Counted from the stretch's first letter, positions 1 through 7,981 are shown. The stretch is 46,253 nucleotides of DNA from Acidobacteriota bacterium (GCA_003224085.1 QHYK01000078.1:1-46253); one strand, 5' to 3'. A program made the numbers and translations. Notes: a model not told the origin generated them from the sequence alone.

Positions 1-334
1 CGGCGATGCGTTTTCTGTCCCAGACGGGGGGCCCGCTGTTGTCCGACTCCGACTCGAGCTCCTCTAATGCCAGCATCGCGGCGGCAATGTGCTTGCAACG
101 CACGCCGACGGGACAAGAGCAATCCGCCTCCCACTTGCCGTTCGCAAACTCGAGCTGCACTTCATAAACCCGCTCGCCACGCACGCTCGCGAAGTAGAGA
201 TGATCGGGTTCGACGCAGTCAAGCTCGAGCACGCTGCCGAGGGAGGAAGAACGCTTGGTGCGCTCGAGCGACTGGAAGCCCATCGAATTGAGGAACCGCT
301 GGAGGCCTTCGAGCGTGGCTTTTTGCACGACCAT
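1..334 (-). CDS. SWIM zinc-finger protein, 5' part (probably N-terminus of a SNF2-type helicase)
   Basis: The reading frame opens on the minus strand at an ATG at 334-332 and stays open to base 1, so the gene continues outside the window. An in-frame stop (TAA) lies 30 bases upstream of this ATG, so the start cannot lie far upstream. The translation contains a SWIM zinc finger near residues 71-81, CSCPVGVRCKH, followed by the usual IAAAML helix; the ligands are Cys, Cys, Cys and His. In bacteria such a finger at the N-terminus often precedes a SNF2/DEAD-like helicase, but that part is not visible, so the helicase assignment is inference. It is transcribed away from the PIN toxin pair to its right. 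Confidence 0.75.
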   Translation of the reverse strand, partial: MVVQKATLEGLQRFLNSMGFQSLERTKRSSSLGSVLELDCVEPDHLYFASVRGERVYEVQLEFANGKWEADCSCPVGVRCKHIAAAMLALEELESESDNSGPPVWDRKRIA

Positions 335-426
335 CCCCCACAGAATGAAACGGTCGCCGCCATCTTAGCTCGACGGGGATCAATTGACCACCCGTCTGGG
401 AGGCCGGAAATCTTCACTGTGGACGT

Positions 427-454
427 TTGCTTGTGAATGTAGTATCATACCTAC
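427..454 (+). promoter_or_regulatory. Promoter/operator of the first PIN toxin pair
   Basis: GTATCATAC at 442-450 is a perfect 9-bp palindrome around a central C, ending four bases before the antitoxin ATG. GTATnATAC cores are typical of operators bound by VapB-type antitoxins. A -10-like TATCAT (443-448) overlaps it. The transcript would be almost leaderless, in keeping with autoregulation by the antitoxin/toxin complex. Confidence 0.5.
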
Positions 455-742
455 ATGAAACTCGGATTGCGAGAAGCGAACCAGGAGTTCTCAAGGCTCG
501 TGAGGGCCGTTCGTGCTGGACAAGAAGTCGTATTGACTGACCGCGGCGAAGCAATTGCCGTCGTGAAGCCACTGGAGCATCGTGGGCGGGAAAAGGCATT
601 TCAGGCGATGGTGACAGAGGGTTTAATCCGGCCGGCGCGGCAGAAAGGACCGATGAAGCTGTCGCGCTTTCGGCCGCTCAAGGTTACTGGAGGAAGGACC
701 TTAGCGGAGGCGATCAGCACAGACCGCGAGGAACGCTTCTAG
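455..742 (+). CDS. Phd/YefM-type antitoxin of a PIN toxin pair
   Basis: A 95-residue protein with the Phd/YefM fold signature: an N-terminal REANQEFSRLVRAV helix, then GQEVVLTDRGEAIAVVKP, the strand-turn-strand that makes the dimeric DNA-binding domain. The region after about residue 50 is basic and would be the disordered toxin-neutralising tail. Its stop codon overlaps the toxin start by one base (TAGTG), which indicates translational coupling. The length fits the family. It should bind the toxin and repress its own promoter. Confidence 0.85.
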   Translation: MKLGLREANQEFSRLVRAVRAGQEVVLTDRGEAIAVVKPLEHRGREKAFQAMVTEGLIRPARQKGPMKLSRFRPLKVTGGRTLAEAISTDREERF

Positions 743-1176
743 TGTGGGCTTACTTCGACAGCAGCGCAGTTGTGAAAGTTTATGTACAGGAGACTGGTCG
801 AGCTGCTGTGCTGCGGCTGCTGCGCCAGCATGAGGTGGTCGCGTCCGCCATTCTGCCCGTCGAGATTCGCGGCGCCCTGCGCCGAGGTGCAGCAGAAAAT
901 GTGATCGAAAGCTCCCGCCTCCCCTCGGCACTGCAGCAGTTCGCTAAGGACCGTACCCAATGGAACTTGCTCGCCGTGTCAACAGAGATTCTGGAGCGTG
1001 CTGAACAGATCGTCGCGAGTCATACGGTCCGAACACTGGACGCAATCCACATCGCGTCAGCGCAGGCGTTTGCCGAGCGTTTACAAGCACGTGTGCCGTT
1101 TATCAGCGCCGACCACCGGCAGATTGCAGCCGCCGCTGCGGCCGGATTGATAGTGCAACAAGTGGGACCTAAGTGA
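742..1176 (+). CDS. vapC: VapC-type PIN-domain ribonuclease toxin
   Basis: A 144-residue PIN domain starting at a GTG that overlaps the antitoxin stop. The acidic catalytic residues are all in place: D6 in YFDSSAVVK, E41 in VEIRG, D100 in LDAIHIASA and D124 in ISADHR. These residues hold Mg/Mn and make the enzyme a site-specific endoribonuclease, in known members acting on tRNA or rRNA. The partner antitoxin is the gene just upstream. The stop codon is only two bases from the att-like repeat at 1179, so the toxin sits at the very edge of its segment. Confidence 0.9.
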   Translation: MWAYFDSSAVVKVYVQETGRAAVLRLLRQHEVVASAILPVEIRGALRRGAAENVIESSRLPSALQQFAKDRTQWNLLAVSTEILERAEQIVASHTVRTLDAIHIASAQAFAERLQARVPFISADHRQIAAAAAAGLIVQQVGPK

Positions 1177-1178
1177 TC

Positions 1179-1283
1179 TGGCGCGCCCAAGGGGACGATT
1201 TTAGAACTTTTCTCAACGAATTCGTGTTAAGCGTGCCACAGGCTGAGCTCCCTATTGGGAACTCGCGGCACTTGGCCGGTAAT
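1179..1283 (+). repeat. att-like repeat, type 2, copy 1
   Basis: The repeat begins TGGCGCGCCC, the complement of a tRNA CCA end plus acceptor stem, and is followed by AAGGGGACGATTTTAGAAC. It aligns over about 100 bases with the copy at 20002 and over shorter stretches with copies at 2480 and 45337. It starts two bases after the vapC stop. Read together with the tRNA-Arg fragments elsewhere, it is best explained as an attachment-site remnant. Confidence 0.7.
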
Positions 1284-1299
1284 AATCAACTAAGCGGAT

Positions 1300-1645
1300 T
1301 CGGCGGATTCCACAACTGAAATCCCCATAGTCCCGGCCATCACCGAAACAACCGCCGATCGGAACGAGCCCAAAAGAAGCGGCGAAGCTGGCATCGAAAC
1401 AGCCCTGGTCGTCCACATCTACACCTCCTGGGTCGTTGATGCTGGCCTGAGTGCAACTTCCACCTTCCGCGTCGACCGCATCGCAATACTCGAAATGGCC
1501 TAGCTCTTGGCTGAACGAGATATTACCCGAAGCAGCTGCCCATGGAGTTCGCGCTCACGGGACGTTGTATACATCGGGTGAAAATCGTAGGGGAGGTTGT
1601 GAGTGGCCGGATCACAGTCTGCTCCATTCGGATCGAATCTGATCT
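1300..1645 (-). pseudogene. Remnant of a secreted hypothetical protein
   Basis: On the minus strand, segments in shifting frames read QELGHFEYCDAVDAEGGSC and then DVDDQGCFDASFAASFGL and PIGGCFGDGRD. This Cys- and Asp-rich pattern is one I associate with an uncharacterised secreted protein family of Acidobacteria. There is no intact frame, no start and no end. It lies between two TA modules and is probably a decayed passenger. Confidence 0.4.
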
Positions 1646-1734
1646 GAGCAGCCGTTCGCAGCGCTCGCGGTCATCGACCCCAGCCTTGCTTCCAACCATC
1701 TGATTTCCATCGCGGCTCTAGGTTCAGTAAACGC

Positions 1735-1763
1735 TTGACGTACAACGTATTGCGTGGTACCCT
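1735..1763 (+). promoter_or_regulatory. Candidate promoter/operator of higBA
   Basis: TTGACG (1735-1740) and TACCCT (1758-1763) are separated by 17 bases. The interval is bounded by GTAC at both ends, a partial inverted repeat that could be the HigA operator. The predicted start of transcription is close to the higB GTG, so the message would be nearly leaderless. Confidence 0.4.
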
Positions 1764-1769
1764 TGGCGT

Positions 1770-2048
1770 GTGATCCGGAGCTTTGGCTCGAAGGAAACAG
1801 AGGAGCTTTTCTACTATCATCACAGCAAGCGTTTTCGCGCCATCGAGCGCGTTGCCCTGCGGAAATTGCTCCAACTCCACGCCGCGACAGAATTGCGGGT
1901 CCTGGCTTCGCCTCCGGGGAACCAATTGGAGACGCTGCGAGGAGATCGGAAAGGACAACACTCGATCCGAATCAATGATCAATGGCGCATCTGCTTTGTC
2001 TGGCGCGAATGCCATTGCTACGACGTGGAAATCGTCGACTATCACTAG
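1770..2048 (+). CDS. higB: HigB toxin (RelE superfamily mRNA interferase)
   Basis: A 92-residue protein with a GTG start. It has the HigB pattern: IRSFGSKETEELFYYHHSKRF at the N-terminus, then LRGDRKGQHSIRINDQWRI and FVWRECHCYDVEIVDYH at the end. HigB enzymes cleave mRNA on the ribosome. The gene precedes its antitoxin, the toxin-first order typical of higBA. Thirteen bases separate it from higA. Confidence 0.92.
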   Translation: MIRSFGSKETEELFYYHHSKRFRAIERVALRKLLQLHAATELRVLASPPGNQLETLRGDRKGQHSIRINDQWRICFVWRECHCYDVEIVDYH

Positions 2049-2061
2049 CAAGGAGCTAAAG

Positions 2062-2379
2062 ATGAACAAGACCGAAACGCTTATGCCCCCTGTGCATCCC
2101 GGTGAAATCCTCCGTGAGGATTTCATGAAGCCGCTTGGCCTGACAGTCAACAAGCTCGCGCTCGAACTGCATGTGCCTGCGACGCGCATAGGGGAAATTG
2201 TTCATGAGCGCCGCCGGATCACTGCCGAGACTGCTCTGCGTCTGGCGCGATACTTCCATACGAACGCTGAGTTTTGGCTCAATCTGCAGAACTTCTACGA
2301 TCTAGAAGTGTCCAGGCGTTCGGGAAAGGTTTCCGAGATCGAGCGCCAAGTACATCCCGCACCATCGCCGGCCTCCTGA
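2062..2379 (+). CDS. higA: HigA antitoxin (XRE-type HTH)
   Basis: 105 residues. I take the ATG at 2062 because AGGAG lies 6 bases upstream; the frame itself opens much earlier inside higB. The family signature is clear: VHPGEILREDFMKPLGLTVN, then the helix-turn-helix around LALELHVPATRIGEIVHERR, and the DTALRLARYF-like stretch followed by AEFWLNLQNFYDLEV. It would neutralise HigB and repress the operon through the XRE fold. Confidence 0.92.
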   Translation: MNKTETLMPPVHPGEILREDFMKPLGLTVNKLALELHVPATRIGEIVHERRRITAETALRLARYFHTNAEFWLNLQNFYDLEVSRRSGKVSEIERQVHPAPSPAS

Positions 2380-2411
2380 GCGCTGCCTAAGCAGGAAGGT
2401 GAAATCCGAAA

Positions 2412-2451
2412 CTGTGGAGTACTTCAAAGCCTCCGAAGGCTGCCTCCACAA
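2412..2451. other. Nested stem-loop downstream of higA
   Basis: An inner stem AGCCT/AGGCT with loop CCGA (2428-2441) sits inside an outer stem GTGGAG/CTCCAC. There is no strong T tract on either side, so a rho-independent terminator is not established. It could be a recombination-site hairpin or a weak terminator. Confidence 0.3.
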
Positions 2452-2479
2452 GTTTCTGAATGTAAAAAAAGGAAAGCAG

Positions 2480-2530
2480 TGGCACGCTCAAGGGAACGAT
2501 CTTAGAACCTTTCTGAGCGAGTTCGCGTCC
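2480..2530 (+). repeat. att-like repeat, type 2, degenerate copy 2
   Basis: TGGCACGCTCAAGGGAACG followed by ATCTTAGAACCTTTCTGAGCG is a diverged version of the repeat at 1179 and 20002. It lies 100 bases after higA. Similarity fades after about 50 bases. Confidence 0.55.
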
Positions 2531-2689
2531 GCTTCACCATATCATCAGCCCAGCCCTGTTTGGTGAGACCACTGGATTGAGACGAAACGGGTGGCCGATG
2601 GGCGCAAACGGCGAGTCTGCTGACAGATCGCTCGACCGAGAAATGATGGATGCTTGGCGACAGGCCGCGAGTGATTTAGGAATCCGCTC

Positions 2690-2977
2690 GTGATTCCGTT
2701 CACCTTAGTGCGGCAGGACGGCGAAGTTGAATTCTACGAGGGTTGTGCAATCGACTTCGGTGGGCCAAAAGTCACGGTATTCGGAAGAATCGACGACCGT
2801 GAGAACTCAAGGGAGAGCCGAATAGAAGCTGGATATTGCGCTTCAGACCTTTGTGCTCGCTATCGCCGGTACGATCGGCAGCTGTTCGTGGATACGCTCA
2901 ACGATTGGAAATGGTTCGGTCGAGAAAATGAAACAACGCGGTTGGTAGACGGAAAAAAAACTGGAGTTAGATCGTAG
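2690..2977 (+). CDS. Hypothetical protein, possibly coupled to a 31-residue upstream ORF
   Basis: A 95-residue frame with a GTG start. I do not recognise the family. It is acidic and aromatic-rich, with GEVEFYEGCAIDFGG near the N-terminus and LNDWKWFGREN near the end. A short frame (2598-2693, starting MGANGESADRSLDREM) ends at the TGA that overlaps this GTG (GTGA), as in coupled genes. It lies alone between two att-like sites (2480 and 3047). There is no strong ribosome binding site, so coding status is uncertain. Confidence 0.35.
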   Translation: MIPFTLVRQDGEVEFYEGCAIDFGGPKVTVFGRIDDRENSRESRIEAGYCASDLCARYRRYDRQLFVDTLNDWKWFGRENETTRLVDGKKTGVRS

Positions 2978-3046
2978 ATTTCGGTTCGGGGTTCTAAGCG
3001 AAGAAAGGATATGTCCGCAAAGTGCTGAACCCAAAGAATTGGGAGG

Positions 3047-3190
3047 TGGCGCGCCCTGAGAGATTCGAACTCCCGACCTTCTGGTTCGTAGGCAGATCGG
3101 CCAAAACTTCTAAATGCCGCATCTGGTGATCGCTTACGAGCCAAAGGCGCCACCTATTCTGCCCTTAAGTTGGACGGAAATGGGACGGAA
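3047..3190 (-). repeat. att-like repeat, type 1 (tRNA-Arg 3' half), copy 1
   Basis: Bases 3047-3091, read on the minus strand, are the 3' 45 bases of a tRNA-Arg with anticodon ACG. They comprise the loop CTACGAA, the 3' anticodon stem CCAGA, a T-arm GGGAG-TTCGAAT-CTCTC, the acceptor strand AGGGCGC, discriminator G and CCA. The 5' half is missing. About 80 bases further come two GGACGG direct repeats (3172-3177 and 3183-3188), 11 bases apart, resembling integrase arm sites. This is the layout of an attL site of an element integrated in a tRNA gene. Confidence 0.75.
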
Positions 3191-3541
3191 AATCCTAACG
3201 GGCGGACTAACTGCTCAGAAATACGAAGCACGTTCCCGGACTATATAAAACAACACAAAGGGACCCAGAACAAAGGATAGCCAGACTCGGTCAATGTGCG
3301 ATTTCCACATGGCTCCAGCCTTGGAAGGCTCAATGAACGAAGTTTCTTGTTTCCCGACCTACCAGCATTCAAGACAATATGCATTTGGCCGGCCCCGGCA
3401 AATCGACTTTAGCGCTCTACCGCCAAAGCCGACAAGCTCTGGTTCGCTGGCATCCGGGCGGCCCTCCGCAATCACCGCTGCGATGCGTCTTGTGTTGACT
3501 CTTGACTCATTTTCTTTCTTGAAGTTTGCAGGACTAGCCGT
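3191..3541. other. Stretch without a supported gene
   Basis: Short frames on both strands exist (for example 3294-3545 on plus), but none has a recognisable motif or a convincing ribosome binding site. The stretch lies between the tRNA-Arg fragment and the chimeric gene at 3542. Confidence 0.4.
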
Positions 3542-3997
3542 ATGATGTCGCCGATGCCCCACGGAAACTCAAGAAAAGTGTTTCTCGTAGTCGCCGGCGG
3601 AGGCAATCCCCCCGCACATCGACATTTCGAGGACACGATTCAGCCCAAGAGAAACCTGGAGGAAGTCAGGCGATTTCTGCCGTCCCGAGAGATCGAGAAC
3701 TTGGAGCGGATTTACCACGGCTCAGATTTCATTGTGTGGGGCGCGGTCGCTGGCCCAATGAACGAATCCCGGTGGGAGAAGATGGCGCCTGGGGATGTGG
3801 TACTCATCTACAACACCGGCCGCACCAGCTTCGCCGGGATCAGGGTCTATGTCTCACACCATGTGCGTGGTCTCGATTTGGATCCGGCGGCCGCCGGATT
3901 TCACGTCGTGAGCGGCCATTCGCACCAGCCCGGAAAGTTCGAGCGCGATGACGTCCCATACATCAATCCGGGGAGTGCCGGACCGCGCAGGTTTTAG
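3542..3997 (+). pseudogene. Chimera: EVE-like N-terminal domain joined to the C-terminus of a YfcE-type metallophosphoesterase
   Basis: The frame is intact (151 codons) but its two halves belong to different families. Residues about 10-100 read FLVVAGGGNPPAHRHFEDT, then IVWGAVAGP, then WEKMAPGDVVLIYNTGRTSF. This Trp-x-x-Met-x-x-Gly-Asp pattern is seen in EVE/PUA-like domains of restriction-associated proteins. From about residue 101 it reads RVYVSHHVRGLDLDPAAAG and GHSHQPGK, ending YINPGSAGPRRF. That is the C-terminal third of a YfcE/MJ0936 metallophosphoesterase, with the metal-binding GHSH but without the catalytic N-terminus. The join probably arose by illegitimate recombination. Whether a product is made is unknown. 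Confidence 0.6.
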
Positions 3998-4168
3998 TGA
4001 CCGGTTTGTGTGGCGCGCTTGAAGCTGGTACACGCACCATTCACCATAGGAAGTCGAGTTTGTGGAACTGAAGGTTTAGTGGCCTTCGATTGATTCATTT
4101 AGACAGAGAGGGCTGGATTGCCTGCCCTGGGAAATGTAAGAATACAAGCGGCAAGCGACGGAGGCCCC

Positions 4169-4576
4169 ATGCCTACCGCAAAAAAAAGGAAAAAGCCTAA
4201 GAAAACCTCGCGTCCTAGTTCAGCGGCCAAGAAGAAGACTCCTGCAAAGTTGGTGCTGGCTCGGCGCAAGCCTTCTCCCCAAAAAGCTTCAAAAAAGAAA
4301 AGAGTCCGCAGTAAAGCCGCGGGGGCAGACATGGTGTCGTTCGAACCGCGCGACCTGGGCGCTCGCTCGGGAAGACAAGCCGGGGACGTTCAGGGACTCT
4401 CCAGCGTCGAGGGCGCCGCCTCGGAGAGTGTCGGAGAATTGCTGGAAGAAGGCAATGCCTACGAAGCGGAAGTGGTCAAAGGCGTGGAAGACGCTAAAAA
4501 CAGGGACGAGATGGAAGTAGAAACGTACGAAGTCCCCGAGGACAACGTTCCGGAAGAATATCGGGACCGCGATTAA
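4169..4576 (+). CDS. Small Lys-rich/acidic hypothetical protein
   Basis: I choose the ATG at 4169 because GGAGG lies just upstream; the frame could also open at 4118. The 135-residue product has a histone-H1-like basic N-terminus (MPTAKKRKKPKKTS and further Lys/Ala/Pro stretches to about residue 51). The C-terminus is acidic: SVGELLEEGNAYEAEVVKGV and then YEVPEDNVPEEYRDRD. The acidic tail resembles a conserved hypothetical protein of Acidobacteria. A nucleic-acid-binding role is plausible from composition only. Confidence 0.65.
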   Translation: MPTAKKRKKPKKTSRPSSAAKKKTPAKLVLARRKPSPQKASKKKRVRSKAAGADMVSFEPRDLGARSGRQAGDVQGLSSVEGAASESVGELLEEGNAYEAEVVKGVEDAKNRDEMEVETYEVPEDNVPEEYRDRD

Positions 4577-4599
4577 AAGGCGCGGCCCCGCCTTCCGTT

Positions 4600-4929
4600 T
4601 TAGGGTCTATCGCGGGAAATGGCCCCAATCGCTATTTTTCCCACCCCGGAGTGAATGCCGGATTCGTAGCCTTTCTCTTCGCATATGAGAAGGGAGATGG
4701 CGCGGTCTTGATGACCAATGGGCAGAACACCAAAGCGTTGGGTCTGGAGATTATCCACGCCCTCGCCAAACAACATGGATGGACCGAATTGCCGACAGAC
4801 TCGACATTCAGCAATCCTTGGGTTATAGCCCTGGTCTTTGCGTGTATCATCCTTGTCACCTATTTGCTCTTCCGGGTGATCCGTCACCGCAAGAGGTGGA
4901 ACGAGCAACCCGTCACGTTGTATTTATAG
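4600..4929 (+). pseudogene. C-terminal remnant of a serine hydrolase (beta-lactamase family)
   Basis: The frame reads NRYFSHPGVNAGFVAFLFAY, then GDGAVLMTNGQN. This is the conserved C-terminal part of class C-like serine hydrolases (the HxGxNxGF region and the VMTN strand). It then runs into a hydrophobic helix (about residues 56-75 counted from the GTG at 4651). The catalytic SxxK part is absent, and there is no plausible start. It is a truncated gene end within a block of gene scraps. Confidence 0.6.
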
Positions 4930-4939
4930 CCCCAGCCGG

Positions 4940-5292
4940 TAGCAGAAGAATTATCCCGAATAATCGGCAACCCTTCCACAGCCGGCGCGCCGGGAACCGT
5001 GCTCCCTGCCACGCGCTGCTGGTTTTGTTTGGCTACCAGATATTCGCGCTCGGTTGCTACGAGGTCCGGACTGTAAATCATAAAAGCGGCTGTCCTTTAC
5101 TCAGGTATGGTACGTTGCATCCGCGAAGACTGTATGTAGCCCGAAAAACCGCAGTTGCAGGCAGGAGAGGTGCGTTTCGTCGACAATCTTGCTCTCCACC
5201 CGGGCCATCCGAACGCCGATGCTTTGCAACCGACCGGGCGAGAGCTGAACTGGCACGAGCGGGACCTCATGCGCTGCCATTTGATGACCCAC
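4940..5292 (-). pseudogene. Remnant of a CusB-like RND efflux adaptor
   Basis: On the minus strand, VPLVPVQLSPGRLQSIGVRM, then FADATY near 5110, and in another frame IYSPDLVATEREYLVAKQNQ (near 5050-5080). These are consecutive conserved blocks of CusB/HlyD-type heavy-metal efflux adaptors. The middle and the C-terminus are missing and the frame is broken. Nothing else in the window belongs to an RND pump. Confidence 0.65.
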
Positions 5293-5379
5293 AGGTATGC
5301 GTCATCGCTGATTCACGAAACCTTTTCTTGACGTCGCACATTCCGCGAACTAACCTTCGAACGAATCTCCGGTGATCTC

Positions 5380-6399
5380 ATGCGTCACTTTCATCCACGT
5401 TCGACGCTCAGCCTCGTGCGACTTCTTCTTCCCGCTTTGCCCTGTGTTCTCATCATTCCCGCACGTTGCCAGGACAGTGGAGGCGAAGGAACAACGCTCC
5501 GCGGCAATCGCGCGGAGATCGCCGTAACTGTGCGCGACAGTTCGGGAGAACCTATTTCTTTCCCCGCTTTGGTGAAACTCCTTCGCGGCGGCGGCATGCC
5601 CAGTGGACAGAGCGCCACATCCAAGGGCCGCGCGTTCTTCATCCTGCAGGTTCTCGGCGACTACACACTCGTAGTGGAAGCTCCCGGCTACAAGACGGCT
5701 CAGAAGGACGTCTCCGTGCCGGTGGCCGTGCGAGCAGAGATCGACGTTTACCTGACGCGGCAAACTGCCTCGGGAGACGGCTCGGAAATACCGGGGAAAC
5801 CGCTGCTGGCGCCCAAGGCGAAAGAAGCCTTCGATAAGGGCTTGCAAGCTTTAAGCGAAGATAAGCTGGATGAGGCAGAGAAGTTTGCAGGCGAAGCGAT
5901 TAGGCTCGCGCCCGGGCACCCCGACGTTTTGTATTTGCAGGGAGTGGTGTATCTCCGGCGGCACAACTGGCCACAGGCACAAACCGTTTTGGAAAAAGCC
6001 ACGCAGATCGATCCGAGTCACGCGCAGGCTTTTGGTGCGCTGGGGATGGCGCTTTCCGATCAAGGCAAATACGACGCGGCGATTGCGCCACTGGAGAAGT
6101 CGCTGCAGCTCAATCGCAGCGCCTGGGATACGCGGTGGGTCCTGGCCAAGGCTTACTATCATCAGCAGCAATACGACGCGGCTTTGAAGACGGCGCAAGA
6201 AGCGCTCACCGATTCGAATGGGAAAGCGCCGGAGATTGAACTGCTGGTTGCGCAGTCACTGACGGCGGTGGGGCGTTACGAGGATTCGGCGCAAGTTCTG
6301 CGCGATTTCTTGAAAAAACATGGAGACCATCCGCAAGCGGCGACCGCGCGCCGCTGGCTGCAGCGCTTGAGCGCGGACGGGAAAATCCGGCCGAGCTGA
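5380..6399 (+). CDS. Secreted TPR protein with an N-terminal carboxypeptidase-regulatory-like domain
   Basis: 339 residues. A signal peptide (hydrophobic core around residues 10-30, ending PARCQ) is followed by a beta-sandwich of the carboxypeptidase-regulatory type (about 45-130: VRDSSGEPISFPALVKL to DYTLVVEAPGYKT). Four or five tetratricopeptide repeats then run from about 145 to 325, for example YDAAIAPLEKSLQLN. Such proteins scaffold protein complexes in the periplasm. The gene stands alone, with an IS insertion about 260 bases downstream. Confidence 0.8.
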   Translation: MRHFHPRSTLSLVRLLLPALPCVLIIPARCQDSGGEGTTLRGNRAEIAVTVRDSSGEPISFPALVKLLRGGGMPSGQSATSKGRAFFILQVLGDYTLVVEAPGYKTAQKDVSVPVAVRAEIDVYLTRQTASGDGSEIPGKPLLAPKAKEAFDKGLQALSEDKLDEAEKFAGEAIRLAPGHPDVLYLQGVVYLRRHNWPQAQTVLEKATQIDPSHAQAFGALGMALSDQGKYDAAIAPLEKSLQLNRSAWDTRWVLAKAYYHQQQYDAALKTAQEALTDSNGKAPEIELLVAQSLTAVGRYEDSAQVLRDFLKKHGDHPQAATARRWLQRLSADGKIRPS

Positions 6400-6655
6400 A
6401 TTGCGACAACTGCGGAAGGCCTTTGCGAGAAATCGATCGCCGAGTCCAGATGCTCTCGATTTACGCTAGGCACGAGGATACGTTCCCCTGGAACTGCGAG
6501 TCCCACGGAGCTGGCTCTATTTCCTCCAATCCGGGATTGGTGAGAATAGCTCATTACCTCGGCTAAGTTTAGTAGCCAAAATAAGGCCGATTTTCCAATC
6601 GTTCCGCCCGCTGCTCTAGGGCACATCAGCGATTGTGATTTAAGAGATTGAAAAA

Positions 6656-7967
6656 CAGCGCTGTCCCATTAAAAGTCGAATAGATTCAACTGGAGGCAGG
6701 GCTCGGTATCAGTGAACTCGTCGCTGAAGTTGGAAAACCCCTCTAAAATCGGGGTTTTTTTGAAAACGGTCACGCTTAGAATCTGCAGAATTTTGTACCG
6801 GCTTAGATCGAGCCCCAGTTGCTTTTTGACAATCGCCACAAGCACGTAAACCGATAAGGCCACCCCAAGCTTGGGTCTTCACCGCGTTCTCCGAGGTGCC
6901 GTAGAAAGCCTTGATGCGTAGGTGCTGTTTGATCCAACGAAAAAACAATTCCACTTTCCAACGCGCCCGGTACAACTGGGCGATCCTCAAAGCGGGAAGG
7001 AGGAAATTGTTGGTCAGGAAGGTCAGTCGGGAATCCTTCTCGGCATCGAAATAGTGGATGCGTCGCAAGGGATCGGGATAGCGCTGGGCCGTTCGCGATC
7101 CGGTCACAGAATGGTTTGGTCGCTTCGCCATCCTGCCGATCGTTCGACGGGACGTGAGTTGCGGCAGTAGAACTGCATATTCTTTTTGGCGCGAGTGACG
7201 AAGAAGGCACAAGCTTGGGCCAAGACATACAGGCGAGCGAAGTCCACATAACCGCGATCGAAGTAAAACGCTCCGGCTTCGGGAAGCAACTCGTCGAGAA
7301 TGTTGACGTCGTGAACTTGGCCTCCAGTCACATGCTGCCCCGCAGATCCAGCAGCGTGTGCAGTTTCACCGCGCTCTTGCGGCGGCGGAATTTTCCCCAC
7401 GGGAAAAGCGACAGGCCCAAATCGATGTTCGTGGAGTCCAGGGCATACACGGTCTCGGACAGCTCCACGCCGAAAGGTTCGTCGCGGTAGAGGTCGCGAG
7501 CGGCGGCATCAGAATATGAGCGAAATCGGCATAGATCCGCCAGTCGCGATGCTCGTTGGCGTGGGCCAAGGTGTTGCGAGAAACCTGTCCCCGGAAGCCC
7601 ATATGCTAGAGCTTGGGTTGCTCGGCACGAAGACAAGCTTCGATATCGCGGAGGCTTTCGCAATAGGTGAGCTGAGCGAAGGCCAAACAGAGGAACTGAT
7701 CCCAGCAGGAGAAATCTTTGACGTAGCGATTGCCCTGGTAGCGATCGGCGCAAATTTGAAACTGGTAGGCGGGGAGGAAGTCCACGAGTTGAGAGAAAAC
7801 CGTTCGGCCAAGATTCATTTACTGCCTCCGGAACAAGCTGGAAAGGCAGTGGGATGGCGCCAAAAGAGAAGCAAAAAATTGAAATCGAAAAAACTCACGG
7901 AGACCCCTTACTTTCGTTCCATCAAGCAGTTACGGTGAACTACTCGGACTTTCTTGGGACAGCACTG
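6656..7967 (-). mobile_element. IS4-family insertion sequence with intact ends and decayed transposase
   Basis: The left end CAGCGCTGTCCCATTAAAAG and the right end (read inwards on minus) CAGTGCTGTCCCAAGAAAGT are imperfect inverted repeats. The element is flanked by a 9-bp direct repeat, ATTGAAAAA, at 6647-6655 and 7968-7976, the expected target duplication. Length is 1312 bp. The transposase inside is on the minus strand and frameshifted. The right end is only 14 bases from the TTGACA upstream of receptor 1. Confidence 0.85.
6669..7818 (-). pseudogene. Frameshifted IS4-type DDE transposase
   Basis: Starts MNLGRTVFSQLVDFLPAYQF at 7818, the DUF4372-like N-terminus of an IS4 subgroup. Later blocks are in different frames: YALDSTNIDLGLSLFPW (first Asp), FYFDRGYVDFARLY (second Asp), then RWKVELFFRWIKQHLRIK (Glu motif), and the end QLNLFDF. 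At least three frame changes separate them, so no functional enzyme can be made from this copy. Transposition in trans by a related enzyme remains possible since the ends look intact. Confidence 0.8.
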
Positions 7968-7981
7968 ATTGAAAAAAGTGC

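Noticed and set aside
64-436. Open frames of about 115 codons on both strands at the left edge
   Set aside because: The SWIM zinc-finger motif appears in a third, minus-strand frame that runs off the window, so these are shadows.
3047-3152. A complete tRNA at 3047, because GCGCCTT further upstream on the minus strand could pair with the acceptor strand AGGGCGC
   Set aside because: The folded unit would be about 104 bases, with no D-arm and a mismatched anticodon stem. The other two copies do not keep the pairing. A partial att copy explains it better.
3542-3997. A functional metallophosphoesterase
   Set aside because: Only the last third of the enzyme is present; the N-terminal metal-binding DxH and GD/GNH motifs are absent.
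4010-4050. GTGGCGCGCTTGAAGCTGGTACACG as a further att-like site
   Set aside because: Only the GGCGCGC and GGTACAC words match; spacing and intervening sequence differ from the other copies. Too weak to call.
4779-5375. 198-codon plus-strand frame
   Set aside because: It overlaps the serine hydrolase and CusB remnants on both strands and has no motif; the composition is that of a shadow frame.
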